A DNA stretch of 64,000 nt from Clitoria ternatea (lineage: Eukaryota > Streptophyta > Magnoliopsida > Fabales > Fabaceae). Below, one piece after another: positions 47,270 through 60,284 of this stretch (its first letter is position 1; each line of letters starts with the position of its first letter). Below the pieces are notes generated by a model. The model was given only the letters and a program-made list of their open reading frames with translations. It did not search any database and had not been told where the DNA came from. The stretch covers positions 245,681,351-245,745,350 of the forward strand of contig CM075669.1 of NCBI GenBank assembly GCA_037962975.1. Reading direction: 5' to 3'. Both the position numbers and the translations under genes were made by a program.

Positions 47270-48100
47270 GATTCACATTTCGGAATGTAGAGACGAACGA
47301 CTCTACGTCCCACACGCAGGCCACCGTGTCACGTTCTAGGCTGAGACGGAATCTGCTGGAGCCGGGGTGGAGACGCAAGCCACAGCGTGGAGATGTGGAT
47401 GGAGACGATGGCGTCTCTGCTTCACGCAAGACGGAGCAGAAAACCAGATCAAACAAGCGATCCGGTTCCAAAAAATTACCCACCCATTTCCAACCCTAAA
47501 AACCCAGCTTCTTCTCCTCCCTGTCGCGTTTTCCGTCTCTGTTTCCCTTTTCTCCTTCGTGTCTCCATCAAGCTCCCTCTTTCGTCTGCAACTCCATCTC
47601 CATCTCCCTCTCGAGCTTGCGGGCCCTTGAGGTCTCAGTCTCTGTTCTCCATCTCTCTCGAGCTCACGGGGGTCGCAGCCTTCTTCTTCGTCGAGCTCTC
47701 TATCTCTGCCGTGGCCTTCTTCTCCGTTGAGCTCTCTATCTCGCGCTTTCAAGCTCTCGGTCTCGAGCTCTCTCTCTCTTTTTCTCAAACTCTCTCGTTT
47801 TGAACGGGGATGTCAACTAGTGCTGAAGGGGGAGGTGGGACTGGTTCCACTGGTGGCAGCAATGGTGGAGCAGGGGCAGGTTCCAATGGTGGTAGACTTA
47901 AAGTTTTATGGCAGAATTTGAATTTTATGTTTATGAGTTATGACTTTGGGTTTGCTTTAATATTATGAAGTTTATGAGTTTAGTTTGATATTTTTTATAT
48001 TTATATATAATTTAGTATTTCTGGTAGACTTTTCCGTTTTATCTTACGTTTCACTAATCCCCGCCATCTCAACATAGAGTCGACGTTTCAACAACCTTGT
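47270..48100 (+). other. GC- and CT-rich island, possible transposon or captured leader
   Basis: Composition differs sharply from both sides. It has CT-rich text with CTCTCTATCTC and TCGAGCTC repeats (47520-47800), like a plant 5' UTR, then an ATG at 47811 opening MSTSAEGGGGTGSTGGSNGG, which stops soon after 47940. The minus strand gives a long Arg/Glu-rich ORF (47788-47336), which is most likely the reverse of the CT repeats. GTTGTTAGA and TTCAACAACC-like ends could be terminal repeats, but are not convincing. Candidate identities are a non-autonomous hAT/MULE element or a transposed gene start. Confidence 0.4.
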
Positions 48101-49840
48101 TTGCGACATCCAATAAGATTACATTTTCACAATTTTACATGACAGCAAGTGTACAACTGGGAAAGAAAAGATACACAAGCAGGTATTATTACTGCTTTGT
48201 TAGGGCTACTACCCAAAGTGAAGAAGTAAATTTCCTCTTAAAAGTACAAGACCAGAAACACAGCTTATGAGTCACTCAGGGGAATAGAAAGGGAAAAGCA
48301 AATAAGTAAGGACTTGATTACTTCACGATCTTGCAACAGGAAAATGGGCATTTTCTCACCACAAGTGCCAGAAACAAACAGGCCATAAAATTGAAACGTG
48401 GGCACTAAGATACAATGATAATAAAGGTAATGAATGATCTTGTCCATCAGACTTAAGTAATCATATCAAAAACATATCATTCTCAATTTCTCATCATTTG
48501 ATCCCAATTACTCACAATGTGCAAGTTAATAATTGATAGCATAGACATCTTAGAAACACGATATTACATGGGTTATAATTGTTATACGTTTAATGTGACT
48601 ATTACTTTAATATTCTACCAAAAAAAATATGATCGCCAATCAATTAAAGATAAATAAGTATCATGCCATCAATACTTAGTAGAGAGAGAGATGGCAACCA
48701 AATGCTAAGCCAGCCCTCAAAACTTAACAAGCAAAAAATGTTTCATTATAACTGGAAAAGCCTTCCCAATATTTCCTTGACATGAATGACTCATCCAATG
48801 TATAAAAAGGAAGCAGACAGTCACAAGAGAAACCAGATAGTTTTTACTTCAGCACAACGTCACTTTAGCTAATTGTGTATTTTAGTTTCTCATAATTATA
48901 GATAGATATACAGAGACAGAAATCAAATACTGCATAGAACTGGATTCAGTTACTGACCAATCCTATCTATGGAAAAGAAGAAGCTTCAATAGTCTAATTA
49001 AAAAAAGTTCAATTCAAAAGCAGGTGCCCTGGGACACTGTCCAAGAAGGAAGAGATGAAAATAAGTCAATAATAATTAAACTCCAATAACATCTAAATGC
49101 AGAAAAAACCTCCAAAGATCATATGTGATCAAAACCTGTATAGCTATCGTCAAGGGAGACTACCTCAATTGTGACTTGTGAGCCCCCTGACATGTATTTG
49201 TGTATTCGTTTCCTACTGAAAAGAAACTCTATAGCTATCTAAGTGAAAATGTAACCCTCCCACTCAACGAAGAATCAAGACCAAAAATACAACTCATAAC
49301 TTGCAGCTCAGGTACACTGCAGGTCAGACATTTAAACACTAATTAATGGCATTCACCAATCAAAAACATTTTACACTTTCTCAGAGAAAGGGGCACTAAG
49401 AAACCTCCTTTTTCTTTATAAATTTTACTAATTCTTAAGTAATGTGACCGAAGAGGACTTCAACATATGATCACACTCTCCCTTAGAGATAAACCTCTAA
49501 CAAGCAAATATTGAAAACCCTCCAGCCTCTACCATTAGAACAGTACTGTTATCCCACGCTCTACCCACAAGCACATTTCAAGAAAAAAACAATTCTTCCA
49601 CAATTTCCCAATTCGAGAAGTCCTAGACAGAAGCTAAAAGCAAGCATGCAATGCAAAAGAGAAAAGGGGGGAGCAAAAGTAAGGGAAACAAAAAAATAAA
49701 AAGAAAAGAAATTGCAGTAGAGAATGAATCTTACAGTAAACAAAATTGAGAAAAGGAAGACGTTGAAGAGAGAAGTAAGAAAAAGAGTGGAAAGTAGCAG
49801 TAAAAGGATAGGAACATTACCTAGAAAGAAAGCTTTATAA
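48101..49840. other. AT-rich stretch, presumed BPC leader intron or upstream DNA
   Basis: No coding support on either strand. Nothing recognised. Confidence 0.4.
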
Positions 49841-49844
49841 ATTG

Positions 49845-49848
<4 letters not shown>

Positions 49849-49873
<25 letters not shown>
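49849..49873 (+). repeat. (AAT)n microsatellite
   Basis: About eight AAT units. Confidence 0.9.
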
Positions 49874-49875
<2 letters not shown>

Positions 49876-49899
49876 GTAATTAGGAAAATTTTATAGAGA

Positions 49900-50170
49900 G
49901 GGAGTAAAATGTGGAATGGGAGAGAAAACTTACAGCTAGTGGAATGGAAGAGAGAGGGAGAGGGAGAGGAAGAAAGATTGGAATGTGAATATGAAACCTA
50001 CAACGACGACACCGTCGTTCCACTCTGCTCTGCGAGCGTTTCAGTCTCTCTTCTCACAACCGTGGTGCGTGCGTGTTCGTTTGCGTCTCATCTTTCCCTT
50101 TCCATCCAACACTAGTCTCATGCCAAAAACAACGCCGTTTTCATTTTTCTCCCTTTCTTTTTTTTTTTTT
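49900..50170 (-). promoter_or_regulatory. Probable 5' end / promoter of the BPC gene with GAGA tracts
   Basis: A GA-rich stretch (GAAGAGAGAGGGAGAGGGAG at about 49947-49966) is followed by a GC-richer segment with ACGACACCGTCGT and CT-rich text. On the minus strand this looks like a promoter followed by a CT-rich leader. Assignment to BPC, 5 kb away, rests on orientation and the absence of another gene between. BPC proteins bind GA repeats, so self-regulation is possible. Confidence 0.4.
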
Positions 50171-53100
50171 TAACCTTTGTCAACATCACTCGTTGATAAT
50201 AAATAATAATATAAAAACAAAAGGGTAAATTACTGCGCACCCTTACACTTTCGGATATTACACCCCGCTCCAAAATTTTACAAAAAATTACAGATACACC
50301 ATTAACCTTACCCTCGTCCCAAAAACTAATAGCATGATTGGATTTTTTCTGATCGTACAACGTGGGTTTATAGCAAGTTTGGTATAGAGTAGCGTTTAAA
50401 GCAATTGGGGTTAGGGTAAAATGAAAAATTCATCATACGGTTAAATAAAGTTTTTACTATTTTTAACGGTGTGAATAAATGATATTAATTTTTAAATTTT
50501 TTTATTTCTTCAACTATAAACCAAACATTCTCTTAAAAATTCTGGGTTTTAGATTATACGGTTAAATTAAATTTTAACTCTTTTAAATAATATGAAAAAT
50601 TAACCGCATGTAAAATAGACACTAAAAGGTGTCGCTGATATCTATTTCACATAGCCAAAGTCAAGTTGGGACCTGGTTAACTATGTCTGTGTCAATAAAC
50701 ATTCAGCATTCATCAGAAAGAAAGTTCGACACTAGACTCGTGATGTCTCTCCAAAATCCCATGATCGTAAAAAAAATAAAATCCAAAAATATAAAAAATA
50801 TGATACCAGACGTTCTTTGACTTTTGTATGCCATCATTATTCAATAGATACGATATGGCATCGCTGCTTTACTAATCTATGTGAAATTATATGAAATAAA
50901 ACAAAATACACGAGACTCTATTTTATATATATAAATAAAAATAACTATTTCTACACGTATTAAGATCAATAGTTGGAACAGTAAAACATTTATTAAAATT
51001 TATTTATATTTAAAACTAAATATAGTTATAAATTTATGCTATTGATTGTTCTTATATAAATTATTCGCGTTTATTTATTTGACAAATGTGGACAACAATA
51101 TTAGGATTTGTTTAGTGGTTAGGATAAGAAACTTTATATAAGATAAGTTAATATATCTTGTTATTTTTTATTTGGTGAGTCAATAGGATATGATAAATGT
51201 TACTTCTTACGATTTTAAATATAAGGTGAAGTTACCCAAATCAAAACCAATAAAAATAGTTAAGTTGTATAAGTTAATGTATTTTATTGTTATCTTTTAT
51301 TTGGTGAGTCAATAAAATATGATAAAAGTTACTTTCTGCGATCTCAAATATTAGACGGAATTAACCAAATCAATATCAATAAAAGTAGTTAAAGTAGTAG
51401 TTGTTGTATTGTCATTTTCATTTTTATATTATAGTTATATTATTATCATTTATTATGCTATTGTTGTTATTATAATTTTATTATCGACACAAGACAAACT
51501 AATAATACCCTAATCAAATTCAAAGTATCTTTACAAGCTAAATTCGGTAAAACCTGATAGTACTAATAAGAAGGATAATTGTGGGGGAGAGAAGAGGCGC
51601 TCCATAGTTTTATTAGACTAAAAATAGTAATTCAGAAATACTTAGTTTCGTAAATAAAAATGTTAGAAAGTCGCATGCACGTGAAGACATAAATATACTT
51701 TCTTAACGGAGAAGATTGGAATAATGCATATAACTGGTAATTGGAGCTATATGCTTGCAATGGTACAGTTGAAAATTTATTTGCGTGACCACAATTTTGA
51801 AGTCAACTCGAGTAGTACATTGATTCTCTTTTCTTGTTTTATTTAAGGAGATTTTATATCTCATAAATGGAATAAAGGAAGTGAAGTCAACTATCAAATT
51901 TGAGACTCTTAGGGAACTCAATATCTTCTCTTCCTTTTATTTATTTATTTATCTTTTCTTCTCAAATCGTATATAAAGTTGTAACCCAATTACTTCATAT
52001 TTGACTGATTACTTTCCCTTTGTATTTTTATAATCCTTTAGTCTCTATGGATTTCCATAACATTGTGGATTAGTCCCAAAATTTAGAATAATATGAACCT
52101 GGAAGGGTAAAAGAAAAATTAATAAGTTGAAGATATCTCGGTTATCCTTTTATTTAAGAAAAAAATGTATTGAATGCTTTTTTTTTATCCTTTAGAACAA
52201 TGGTAAAGGAAGTGAGTAGTAAATGTTGGGGAGCTGGTAAACCAATATTTGAACTCAAGTCTTGACATCTTATATCGATATCATGCATTAGTTGTGTTGG
52301 TTTCACCAATTATATAAATCTTACTTCAACTTCTTATTTGGTACTGTTGAAATAAATCTTATATTAATTAAGAATATTTTCAGAATGACTTTTATAAGAC
52401 AACCTTTAATTTATGAGTTAATTTTTAGGTTTGTTTAGACTAGTTAAAATGACAAGTCATCCACAAATGTCCATTCTTAAGCATAAGAGGATGTGTTGTT
52501 AAACTTGAAACAACTATTAACTCATGAACTTGCTTTTGAGTTAAGTTATTATAAGGAAGTCACACATTGAATAAAATAAAATATCAAAAATATATGTGTT
52601 GAAAACTCCACTTATAATGTCTTTAAGATTTTATGGTTAAATATCACAGTAAACCCATAGGCTAACTACAAATTATGGATCATTTTCTAAAAAGGTGTGT
52701 TTAAAATAGTGTTTTGTTACTTTGTTAGTACTAAACTTCTTATATCCAAAACTTCTTTCTCTGTAATCATTTCATAAACTGAAATGTATGGTTATCTATA
52801 AATGAAAAGTTATCTGAAGCTTGGTCTTGTTCCTTTGTAATTTGGTGCAGATCCAAATTAATCAAAGCAAAATAACACGTAAAAGACTGACCCTTTTCCA
52901 TCAGCAGAAAAAAAATGCCAGGGGTGAATATTTGTTACTAGACAACACTTTGTAATGAAGTAGAAGTTAAAGATTTTGCTAGGGGGTTCCAACGTTTAGA
53001 TTTGAGGAGAGAAATGGAATGTCAAAACGAACATATTCAATGCAAGTTGGATTATGCTAACTGTGGTAGAACCTGCAGATGATTAATACGAGATATATGT

Positions 53101-53320
53101 ATTTATTATATGAATGGTTTGGTCCCTCTTAGTTTTTGACTTTTTGGAACATATTCTGTAATCTCTATCTCTGGCTCCCTCCATAGTTTCATTGGATAAA
53201 AGTTAAGGATGAGACCAAGTAACATTTGATTGATAACAACGATTAGTAATATGCCACCAAATGTGTGCATATTCTTCTATTTTGTGTCATATTGTAACTA
53301 CCATTCAAGGGTGTTATGAT
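50171..53320. other. Intergenic AT-rich DNA
   Basis: No supported gene. A short block at 50220-50330 (GGGTAAATTACTGCGCACCC and TTACACCCC) resembles a dispersed plant repeat, but its ends cannot be set. Confidence 0.45.
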
Positions 53321-53325
53321 AGCAG

Positions 53326-53338
53326 CTATAAATAGGGG
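53326..53338 (+). promoter_or_regulatory. Isolated TATA-box-like site
   Basis: GCTATAAATAGGGGC is a near-ideal plant TATA element. About 30 bp downstream the text changes to TCAGTGTTGAATCAGAACTC. No ORF follows, so it may drive a non-coding RNA or be the remnant of an LTR promoter. Confidence 0.4.
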
Positions 53339-56300
53339 CTTGGTCATTCAGTGTTGAATCAGAACTCAGGTTGAGAGGAAGGGTCTTGTACGTAGGCAAG
53401 AGTCATGTCTAGTAGCCAAGGATGACTTGCCTAGCTATTCCATGAGACTTTGTCTTGTACTAAGATGGAGACCATTGTTTGGTTAATTGGCAAGCCTCCT
53501 AGGCTATTTGCTTGGCTCTTGTCTTACTTGCTAGACCTTCTTCACTCTTCTTTTTATACATATATTTTGCTAATCCTACTTCACTTTTCTTTCTTTTTAT
53601 AGATATATATCGTATTCAGATTTGAGTTACTATAGAGTATAAATATTCTATTAAGATTTAACATAAGTGCATTATCCTATAGTCAAATTCTAAACCATAG
53701 GCCAAATTAAAATAAGCTTTGTCAAATGATTTATGTACTTAGTTTCTTCACTCTTACCATGTGCATGTTGCTTGCCCATTACTTAAATAAGGAATAACAC
53801 TGCTAACTGATGATCATTTTATCATATGCACCTGTATGATATGTGGCAACATATTACAGGTAGCACATAGATTTATTGCTAACATTTTGTTTTAACAGTT
53901 TAGGATCCAGAAGAAAGCCATGTATTTATCTATATTATAAAATGTTTGCAGTTAATCTTATGCCACTCAAAATCCACCTTTTCCCCTCTAACCAAGTTTA
54001 ACATAAGCTTCTGAATGGGAACGATTTGTGTGAATTGCCAAAAGAACATAATGAATAAAACTTTAAAAGGCATCTTTGGTAACAGCGTATAAAACCAATA
54101 GTATGATATGGTAACATTATTCAAATGTCATTATCTCAAGTACAATTTAATATCACTGCCAGCTGCTCAAGAATTACTATTTGGTACAAAAAGTTGTGGT
54201 AACTTTTTCTACGGGAGTAAGGCTGTGCAGGACTGGTTTAAACCTAAAATGATGTGAGTGTGGTGCCCCAACCCACCATTTTCTATCTTTCAGGAACTAA
54301 GTTCAACTTAATTCAACTTCCCGATTTGTTCGCTAGTAGATGACATGGAGTGGAATCAATTGTTCTATATACAGGGTCTCACACTTTTAGGAAAGCAATA
54401 ACATTTTTATGTCAGGGTTGCATAACTTGGAGACAATGATTGTTTATTGAGAAATAGTGGCCTTTATGGTGGATTTGGATTCAGTTCAGTGCTAAATCCC
54501 ACTAGTCCGTGCAGTGAAATAATAAAACAACTTACCACAAAATAACCGGTGTCTTCAACTGCCTGTCTTTCTGGTTGATTGCTTAGTGACAAGGCCATAT
54601 GACTGTAATTGGTTAAACATGCAATGCTATTCTAGCTATTTCCTTAATTATAATTAAGCAATACTAATCCGAGGTCACAAATCTGCTATAATAATGTCGT
54701 TTAGAAATTGGAATGGCATGGTCAAGTAAATCGAATTGCACTTCTCAACTTGAAATGTACTTTTGATCCTCGTCTTCAAGTTGATTACCATAGTTGTCAA
54801 CTAATGATTTAAAAATGGTTACATTTGAAGGTCAGTCAGCTAAGACTAATAGCCTAGAACCACTGAACAAGAACAAATAAATGACGACACTTGTGACCTA
54901 AACAGTAACGGTAGTATTTGCTCTGGTTGTTCAGAGGTGAACATAAATTATCAATAATTCAAAGTGAAAACTGATAGTGGTAATTTGATCCGTGATTCCC
55001 GCTACTTCTAGGAACCTCAACATCACTAGCACATAATTTCCTATCTCCATTAGTGCAATCATCAAACACATTCGTCAACTTATTTCCTACCTTCGTTGAT
55101 CAGTTTAACCTCCTAGCAAGAAAGAAACAGTCAAAATACTTTAGTCTCAGCAGCAGGAGTCCCACATAACTTTTGGGGGAGAGCCAGTATCATACGGTAG
55201 GTTTTCTGAATATGATTAAATACAGGGCAAACTTTTTATTCTTTTAGCATGTATCCCATCAGGTGAATAGAGTTTTCTTCTCCTACCTCCATCTTCTTTT
55301 ATCAAATTTATCTACTATGCTGCTGATAATTTCAAATCGTGTTTAATAATCCAAAGAAATATATAGTCATACAGCATAAAACAATGCAGAAATGCACTCA
55401 AACTTCAATGAGCATTGACTATTAGTATGATACTCATTCATGATCCACTAAGCATTGACTAATAGTATGATAGTGCCTCCATTACTAGATATACAAGAAA
55501 AAGAATTCAGTTACAGCATTACATGCAAACAACATTACTGATCACCATCAAAGTCACACTCCCACTAGGCAAATAATAATAACAAGTTTCATAACTACAA
55601 CACACCCAGTCATCCACCAGAGAAGAGAGAATCTTTAGAGGCAATAACAAAAAAACAGTAACTAAACACCAGCTCAGCTGATTCCACAATTCCACTAGAG
55701 AGTAAATACAAATATTGTTGAACAAGAAAACACTAGATTTCAACACTAACAGGATTTACATTGTTGAAAACTTGAAACCGTCCTGTTCCTAGGAGTAGAA
55801 GATGGTTAGAGGAACAGATGTTGCCAATAGGATTAATTGTCAACAACAAGGAAATGCCAAATGAATTGATATTATTAAATAATATGGCAATCAAACCAAA
55901 CTGTGATCATATCTACTACAACATATACTCGCTAAAAATTTGTAATTATCCATTTACCTTAAGAGTAGCACCTGAAGGACATTCTAAATTTTAAGGAACA
56001 GAATATCAATTTTCTCAGCAGTTGGCACAATAACTCCTAAAGAAACACCATATCCTAGTCCGCACAATAAACTATGAGATTTGCATAGACAAAGTTTGCA
56101 CTAGTCATGTAATCAAAACTGATTAACAATAAATACAGGACGATACCCTTAAAATGTATAATAACATGATACCATGAATTTTGCAAATAAAATGATGAAT
56201 TCATGATGCTTGTGTTAGTCTACATAACATTTCTAAACAAGGTCCATACAAGTTTCACAATAAGACTATAGAAATGCATAGTTGGTATTTCAATGGACAG

Positions 56301-56640
56301 AACCAGGAAATCGAAAAGCTGTCCCTTTTTCTTTAAACAAATAACTTTCCAAATGTATTATAACGCGTTTCTTTTTCCCTCTTATTACTCTTTCCGAGTT
56401 ATCAATGACAATACAACTATAATTACTTAAGTAAAACCATAAAAATAAACAATGAATTGCTCGAACAAAATTCGTAGAGTTATATTTACTTGCACTGGAT
56501 TTCAAAAAGGATGTTTCTCAAACAACATGTGAGAGGTCCTAATGTTTTTCCAAGCCTAAAATAACTTAAAAAAGGAAAAGTCACGGGAGAACATACTAAA
56601 ACTCGGTTCAGAGTTCAGACACAAGCATCTGAAATTGCCA
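53339..56640. other. Intergenic DNA and SAM gene 3' flank
   Basis: No supported gene. The last few hundred bases are probably 3' UTR of the SAM-domain gene. Confidence 0.45.
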
Positions 56641-56677
56641 TGTCTGAGATATGAGAATAATCCTCCCCTTGCCTAGC

Positions 56678-57523
56678 TCAAGAGAACCCTTTCCCAAGCT
56701 TCTGAATTGCAGTGTACATTTTCCTTCTGGACCCAACAGCACTAATCCCCATATCCTTAAGATCCTCTAGGGTCAACATAGGCAAAACCTCATCATCCAC
56801 CTCATGCACTTCAAAAACAGGAGCATAACGCCCTAACCCCAACCCATTAAGCCAAACCCTAACCCCATCTTCACCACCCCTCACTCTTCCTCCACCATTC
56901 TCATTCCTAAAATCATTATCAGAAGGCACAGATAGCTCAATCCCATCATGACCCTTATAGGACCTCCTATGCCCATCAACCCCCAAATTCTCCATTGAAT
57001 TGTTAGGGCTGTGTTCTTTCAAAGGGCTTTCCGAATTCTCCACATCAAATTCCCGATACCCATCATCATCCCCATCTTCACCACCACTATACTTTTCCTC
57101 CCCCTCACCCCCACCGCCACCACCGTCGTCAATTCTCGAAACCCAATTCGATCTGACCCTCTTGGTGGCGACAGAGCCTCTCTTTTTGGAATCTTTGAGC
57201 TTCCAGGTCCCAATTGCGACGCCATCGACGTTGCATTCTCTGTCGATGTTGGGTTCTAGGGTTTCGTGAAACTCCGTTAAGTTGGTTAAAGGTCGAGTCT
57301 TGGAGGGTTTACCTGAGGGGTCTTTGTCCTTGTTGTAGGAGGCGAGTTTCCAAGGCTTGGTGTTGCGGCGCGCGTGCGAGTCGTAGGGTTGGTCGCCGCC
57401 GATGTCGCCCAATCGGACGCTGGGTCTTCTCTGACGCTTCGATGCGATGGGTTCGGAGGAGTTGTTAAGAATTAGGGTTCCGCCACCGTTTATTTGGGCC
57501 TCCGGCGGGTGGGTGTCTGCCAT
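56678..57523 (-). CDS. SAM (sterile alpha motif) domain protein
   Basis: Single visible exon of 281 residues. The start MADTHPPEAQINGGG is chosen because the longer open frame upstream translates a CT microsatellite and is leader sequence. The N-terminal two thirds are charged and probably disordered, with basic KRQRR and acidic/glycine runs (GGGGGGEGEEKYSGGEDGDDD). The SAM domain covers residues 219-281: VRVWLNGLGLGRYAPVFE, LPMLTLEDLKDMGI, SRRKMYTAIQKLG. SAM domains mediate protein-protein association; the partner is unknown. KRQRR and the absence of membrane segments suggest a soluble, possibly nuclear protein. An intron after the stop cannot be ruled out. Confidence 0.88.
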   Translation of the reverse strand: MADTHPPEAQINGGGTLILNNSSEPIASKRQRRPSVRLGDIGGDQPYDSHARRNTKPWKLASYNKDKDPSGKPSKTRPLTNLTEFHETLEPNIDRECNVDGVAIGTWKLKDSKKRGSVATKRVRSNWVSRIDDGGGGGGEGEEKYSGGEDGDDDGYREFDVENSESPLKEHSPNNSMENLGVDGHRRSYKGHDGIELSVPSDNDFRNENGGGRVRGGEDGVRVWLNGLGLGRYAPVFEVHEVDDEVLPMLTLEDLKDMGISAVGSRRKMYTAIQKLGKGFS

Positions 57524-57627
57524 GAAAATGTGGAATTTAGGGATAGGGTTTGATTGGAATGAATTGGGAAGTTGGGAATTGGAAAGGGTGGGAGAGAAGA
57601 AGAGGAAGAGAATACAATTGAAGTAGA

Positions 57628-57633
<6 letters not shown>

Positions 57634-57688
<55 letters not shown>
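57634..57688 (+). repeat. (GA)27 microsatellite in the SAM-gene 5' leader
   Basis: A perfect GA run of about 55 bp, read as CT on the gene's strand, 110 bp before its start codon. GA repeats are binding sites for BPC-type factors. Confidence 0.95.
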
Positions 57689-57692
<4 letters not shown>

Positions 57693-57789
57693 AGAGGGAG
57701 AGAGTGAGTGAGTGTGTGCGAGTTGCGCGCGCTACTTGTGTTGCGAAGAAGGGGAAATGCAACCAAGGTTGTGGTGTGTGACTGTCACT

Positions 57790-58620
57790 CAATTCTGGCC
57801 CTTCCCTTCAAACTGCAAGCAATTGTTCACTCTCGGAGTGTTTATTTTTAACCAGTAAATTGATATCATCTTTCTCATTAAATATAAGATTTGAAAATTA
57901 TTTTTGTCTCTTAATATAATTTTAAAAAAAATTGATGTAATTAATTATTTTTGAATTAAAATATCCTATTTAATAAGTAACTTTTATTTGAGTTTAAAAA
58001 TAATAAATAAATTATATTGTTTAAAATATTTATGTCTTATATTATAACTAGCACAAAGATTAATTTCTCTTCTTATTAACTTTACTTTTTTCATATGATA
58101 GATAGAGAATTAGTAAAAAAAAATGAGTAGGAAGAAAAAATGATATTCTCATCAACTTTCTTAATACTAATGAATTAGATTAAATGAACGAATATAACAC
58201 TAGATAACGTTGGTTTTGAAGAAAAAGACTTCTATGATGATCATAAAAAGTACTATGTGATTTGAATTAAATTGATTTAAATAATTTTATAAAATTTAAT
58301 TGATGTTGTATTTAATTAGATTGAATTATTCAATCTTTATATTTTATTTTTTTACTTCATTTTATATGGAATTTTTTATTTAATTATTAAACATTAGTCT
58401 TTATAAAAAATATAAAATTTAAATAATAAAGATAGATATGAAACATAAAATTAAGTTAAAATTATAAACTTTTAAATATGTTAAAATATTAAGATATATC
58501 TCATGAAATATAAAAATAAATATAAGTTTAAAAGTACATTTAAAAATAATAGAGTAATGTGAATTTTATGAAATATGATTATTTAAATATGAGTGAGAAG
58601 TTAATTTTACAAATAAAAGA
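57790..58620. other. SAM-gene promoter side and AT-rich spacer
   Basis: No coding signal. AT-rich spacer after the SAM promoter. Confidence 0.45.
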
Positions 58621-58621
58621 C

Positions 58622-59043
58622 TTAATTATATGTTTGGTCCCTCAAATTTATTAAATATTTTATTTTGGTCCTCAACTTTTAATTGTATGATTTTGGTCCC
58701 TTATTTATTTAATTTGTTGATATTTGGTTCTTCAACTTTTAGTTGTATTCCTAAACCCTTGATTCATTTGGTCCCTTTACCTATTTTTCATCTAATCAAT
58801 TATATTTATTAAATTATTTGTATAAATATTTGTAGTTATTACATTATAATAAGAAATACTATTTATAGAAATAATAATATAAATATTGTAATTTCACTAT
58901 TCATATTATTGATTGGACAGAAAATAATAATACAAACATGTTAACAAATCAAATTGTTTAGGAACCAAAATTGTGTAATTAAAAGTCGATAGACTAAATA
59001 TGAATAAATCAATTAGTTTAAGAATTAAAATCGCACAACACTA
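58622..59043. mobile_element. Foldback MITE-like element
   Basis: The two ends form long imperfect inverted arms of about 90-100 bp. The left arm has TTTGGTCCCTCAAATTTATT and TTTTGGTCCTCAACTTTTAA; the right arm has the complementary AGGAACCAAAATTGTGTAAT, AAAAGTCGATAGACTAAATA. No ORF. The exact ends and target duplication are not certain. Confidence 0.6.
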
Positions 59044-60284
59044 AGTTTGATTTTTTATCGGATTGGACTAGTTCTCAAATATAGATCAAATTCCAGCCAA
59101 TCCAATACAAAAATTCAATTTTGTGGAATTTGATTAATTCAATTTTTGATTTATTCAATTCTTAGTGTTTTTGAATCAATTTTGTGATTTATATTGGATT
59201 GAATCAATTTATGAACGTCCCTAATGTAACTCATGTGAATGTACAAATGGATTTAATGTTGACAAAATAATTTAAAACTTTGAAATGCATTTTTTATTTT
59301 ATTATATGTTGGTGTTTTTTAATTCTTTTAACTTATGTAACTTTAAGATAGAAAATTAATTTTTTATTTAAAAATTATGTCGTTGAGAATTATATGGACT
59401 AAATTAATGTAAGTTTTTTAAAAAAATTGCCGTTTTAATTTCTTATCATATTCCTATAAAATGTTACGTAACTTAGAAATTTTTTTTTCAAGATAGAAGC
59501 ATTTCAAGATAAGGTAATTTATGATGTTTGTAGATTGGATTGAATTAGTTTTGTAGCAAGAAATTATATAATCTAATCATAACATTATATTGTTGTTTGG
59601 ATTGGATTAGTTTGTTTGGAATAATTTTTTAAATCCATTCTAATTTAATCATACTAAAAATGGCTTGGATTGGCCCTTTGGTATTTATATTTATATTTTT
59701 TATTTAAATTAGAATGTAATAAACAAATTTTGTTATTAGTAAACATTAGTCTTTATATGGAATGCAAAACTTAGATACTAAAGCTAAATATGGTGCATAA
59801 AATTATATTTAAATTGATATTAAAACTAATAAACTTATAAATATATCAAAATATTAAAACATATATCTTATGAATAATAATAATAATATGCAAAATGTCC
59901 CCTGGAATATAATAATAAGATATAACTTTAAAAGAAATTGGAAAATAATTAAGTAATGCAATTTCAAGAATGTATAATTATATAAATATGAATGACGAGT
60001 TTGTTTATTTTTATAACTAAAACTAGTTAATATAGTCGTACTTTTTATAACTAAAACTAGTTAATATACTCGTACTTTGTACGGTATATTTGTGAATAAA
60101 AATATTATGTAATATCTTATTTTATGTATTATATATCATAAAAAGTGACAATGGATAAAATATTTTTATGAGATCAACACTACATATAATAAACACTTTT
60201 ATCTAATTAGATAGAATATGAAAAAGATAATAATTTACAAATAAAAAATATTTTTCTATTTTTGAACCCATTTATCCAAGGTTA
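59044..60284. other. AT-rich intergenic DNA
   Basis: Contains scattered ATTGGATTGAATT / AATCCAATCC phrases (59050-59220, 59530-59660) that suggest another degraded MITE, and a 34-bp tandem duplication (60011-60078). No gene supported. Confidence 0.45.
60011..60078 (+). repeat. 34-bp tandem duplication
   Basis: TTATAACTAAAACTAGTTAA plus the following 14 bases occur twice in direct succession with one difference (TAGTCG or TACTCG). Confidence 0.95.

Noticed and set aside
47336..47788. 150-aa Arg/Glu-rich ORF on the minus strand
   Set aside because: It is the reverse reading of CT-rich leader-like repeats; composition explains the open frame.
57572..57792. ORFs of Arg-Glu or Ser-Leu runs around the (GA)27 repeat, including an upstream extension of the SAM protein
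   Set aside because: They are translations of a microsatellite in the 5' leader. The ATG at 57523 gives the plausible protein start.
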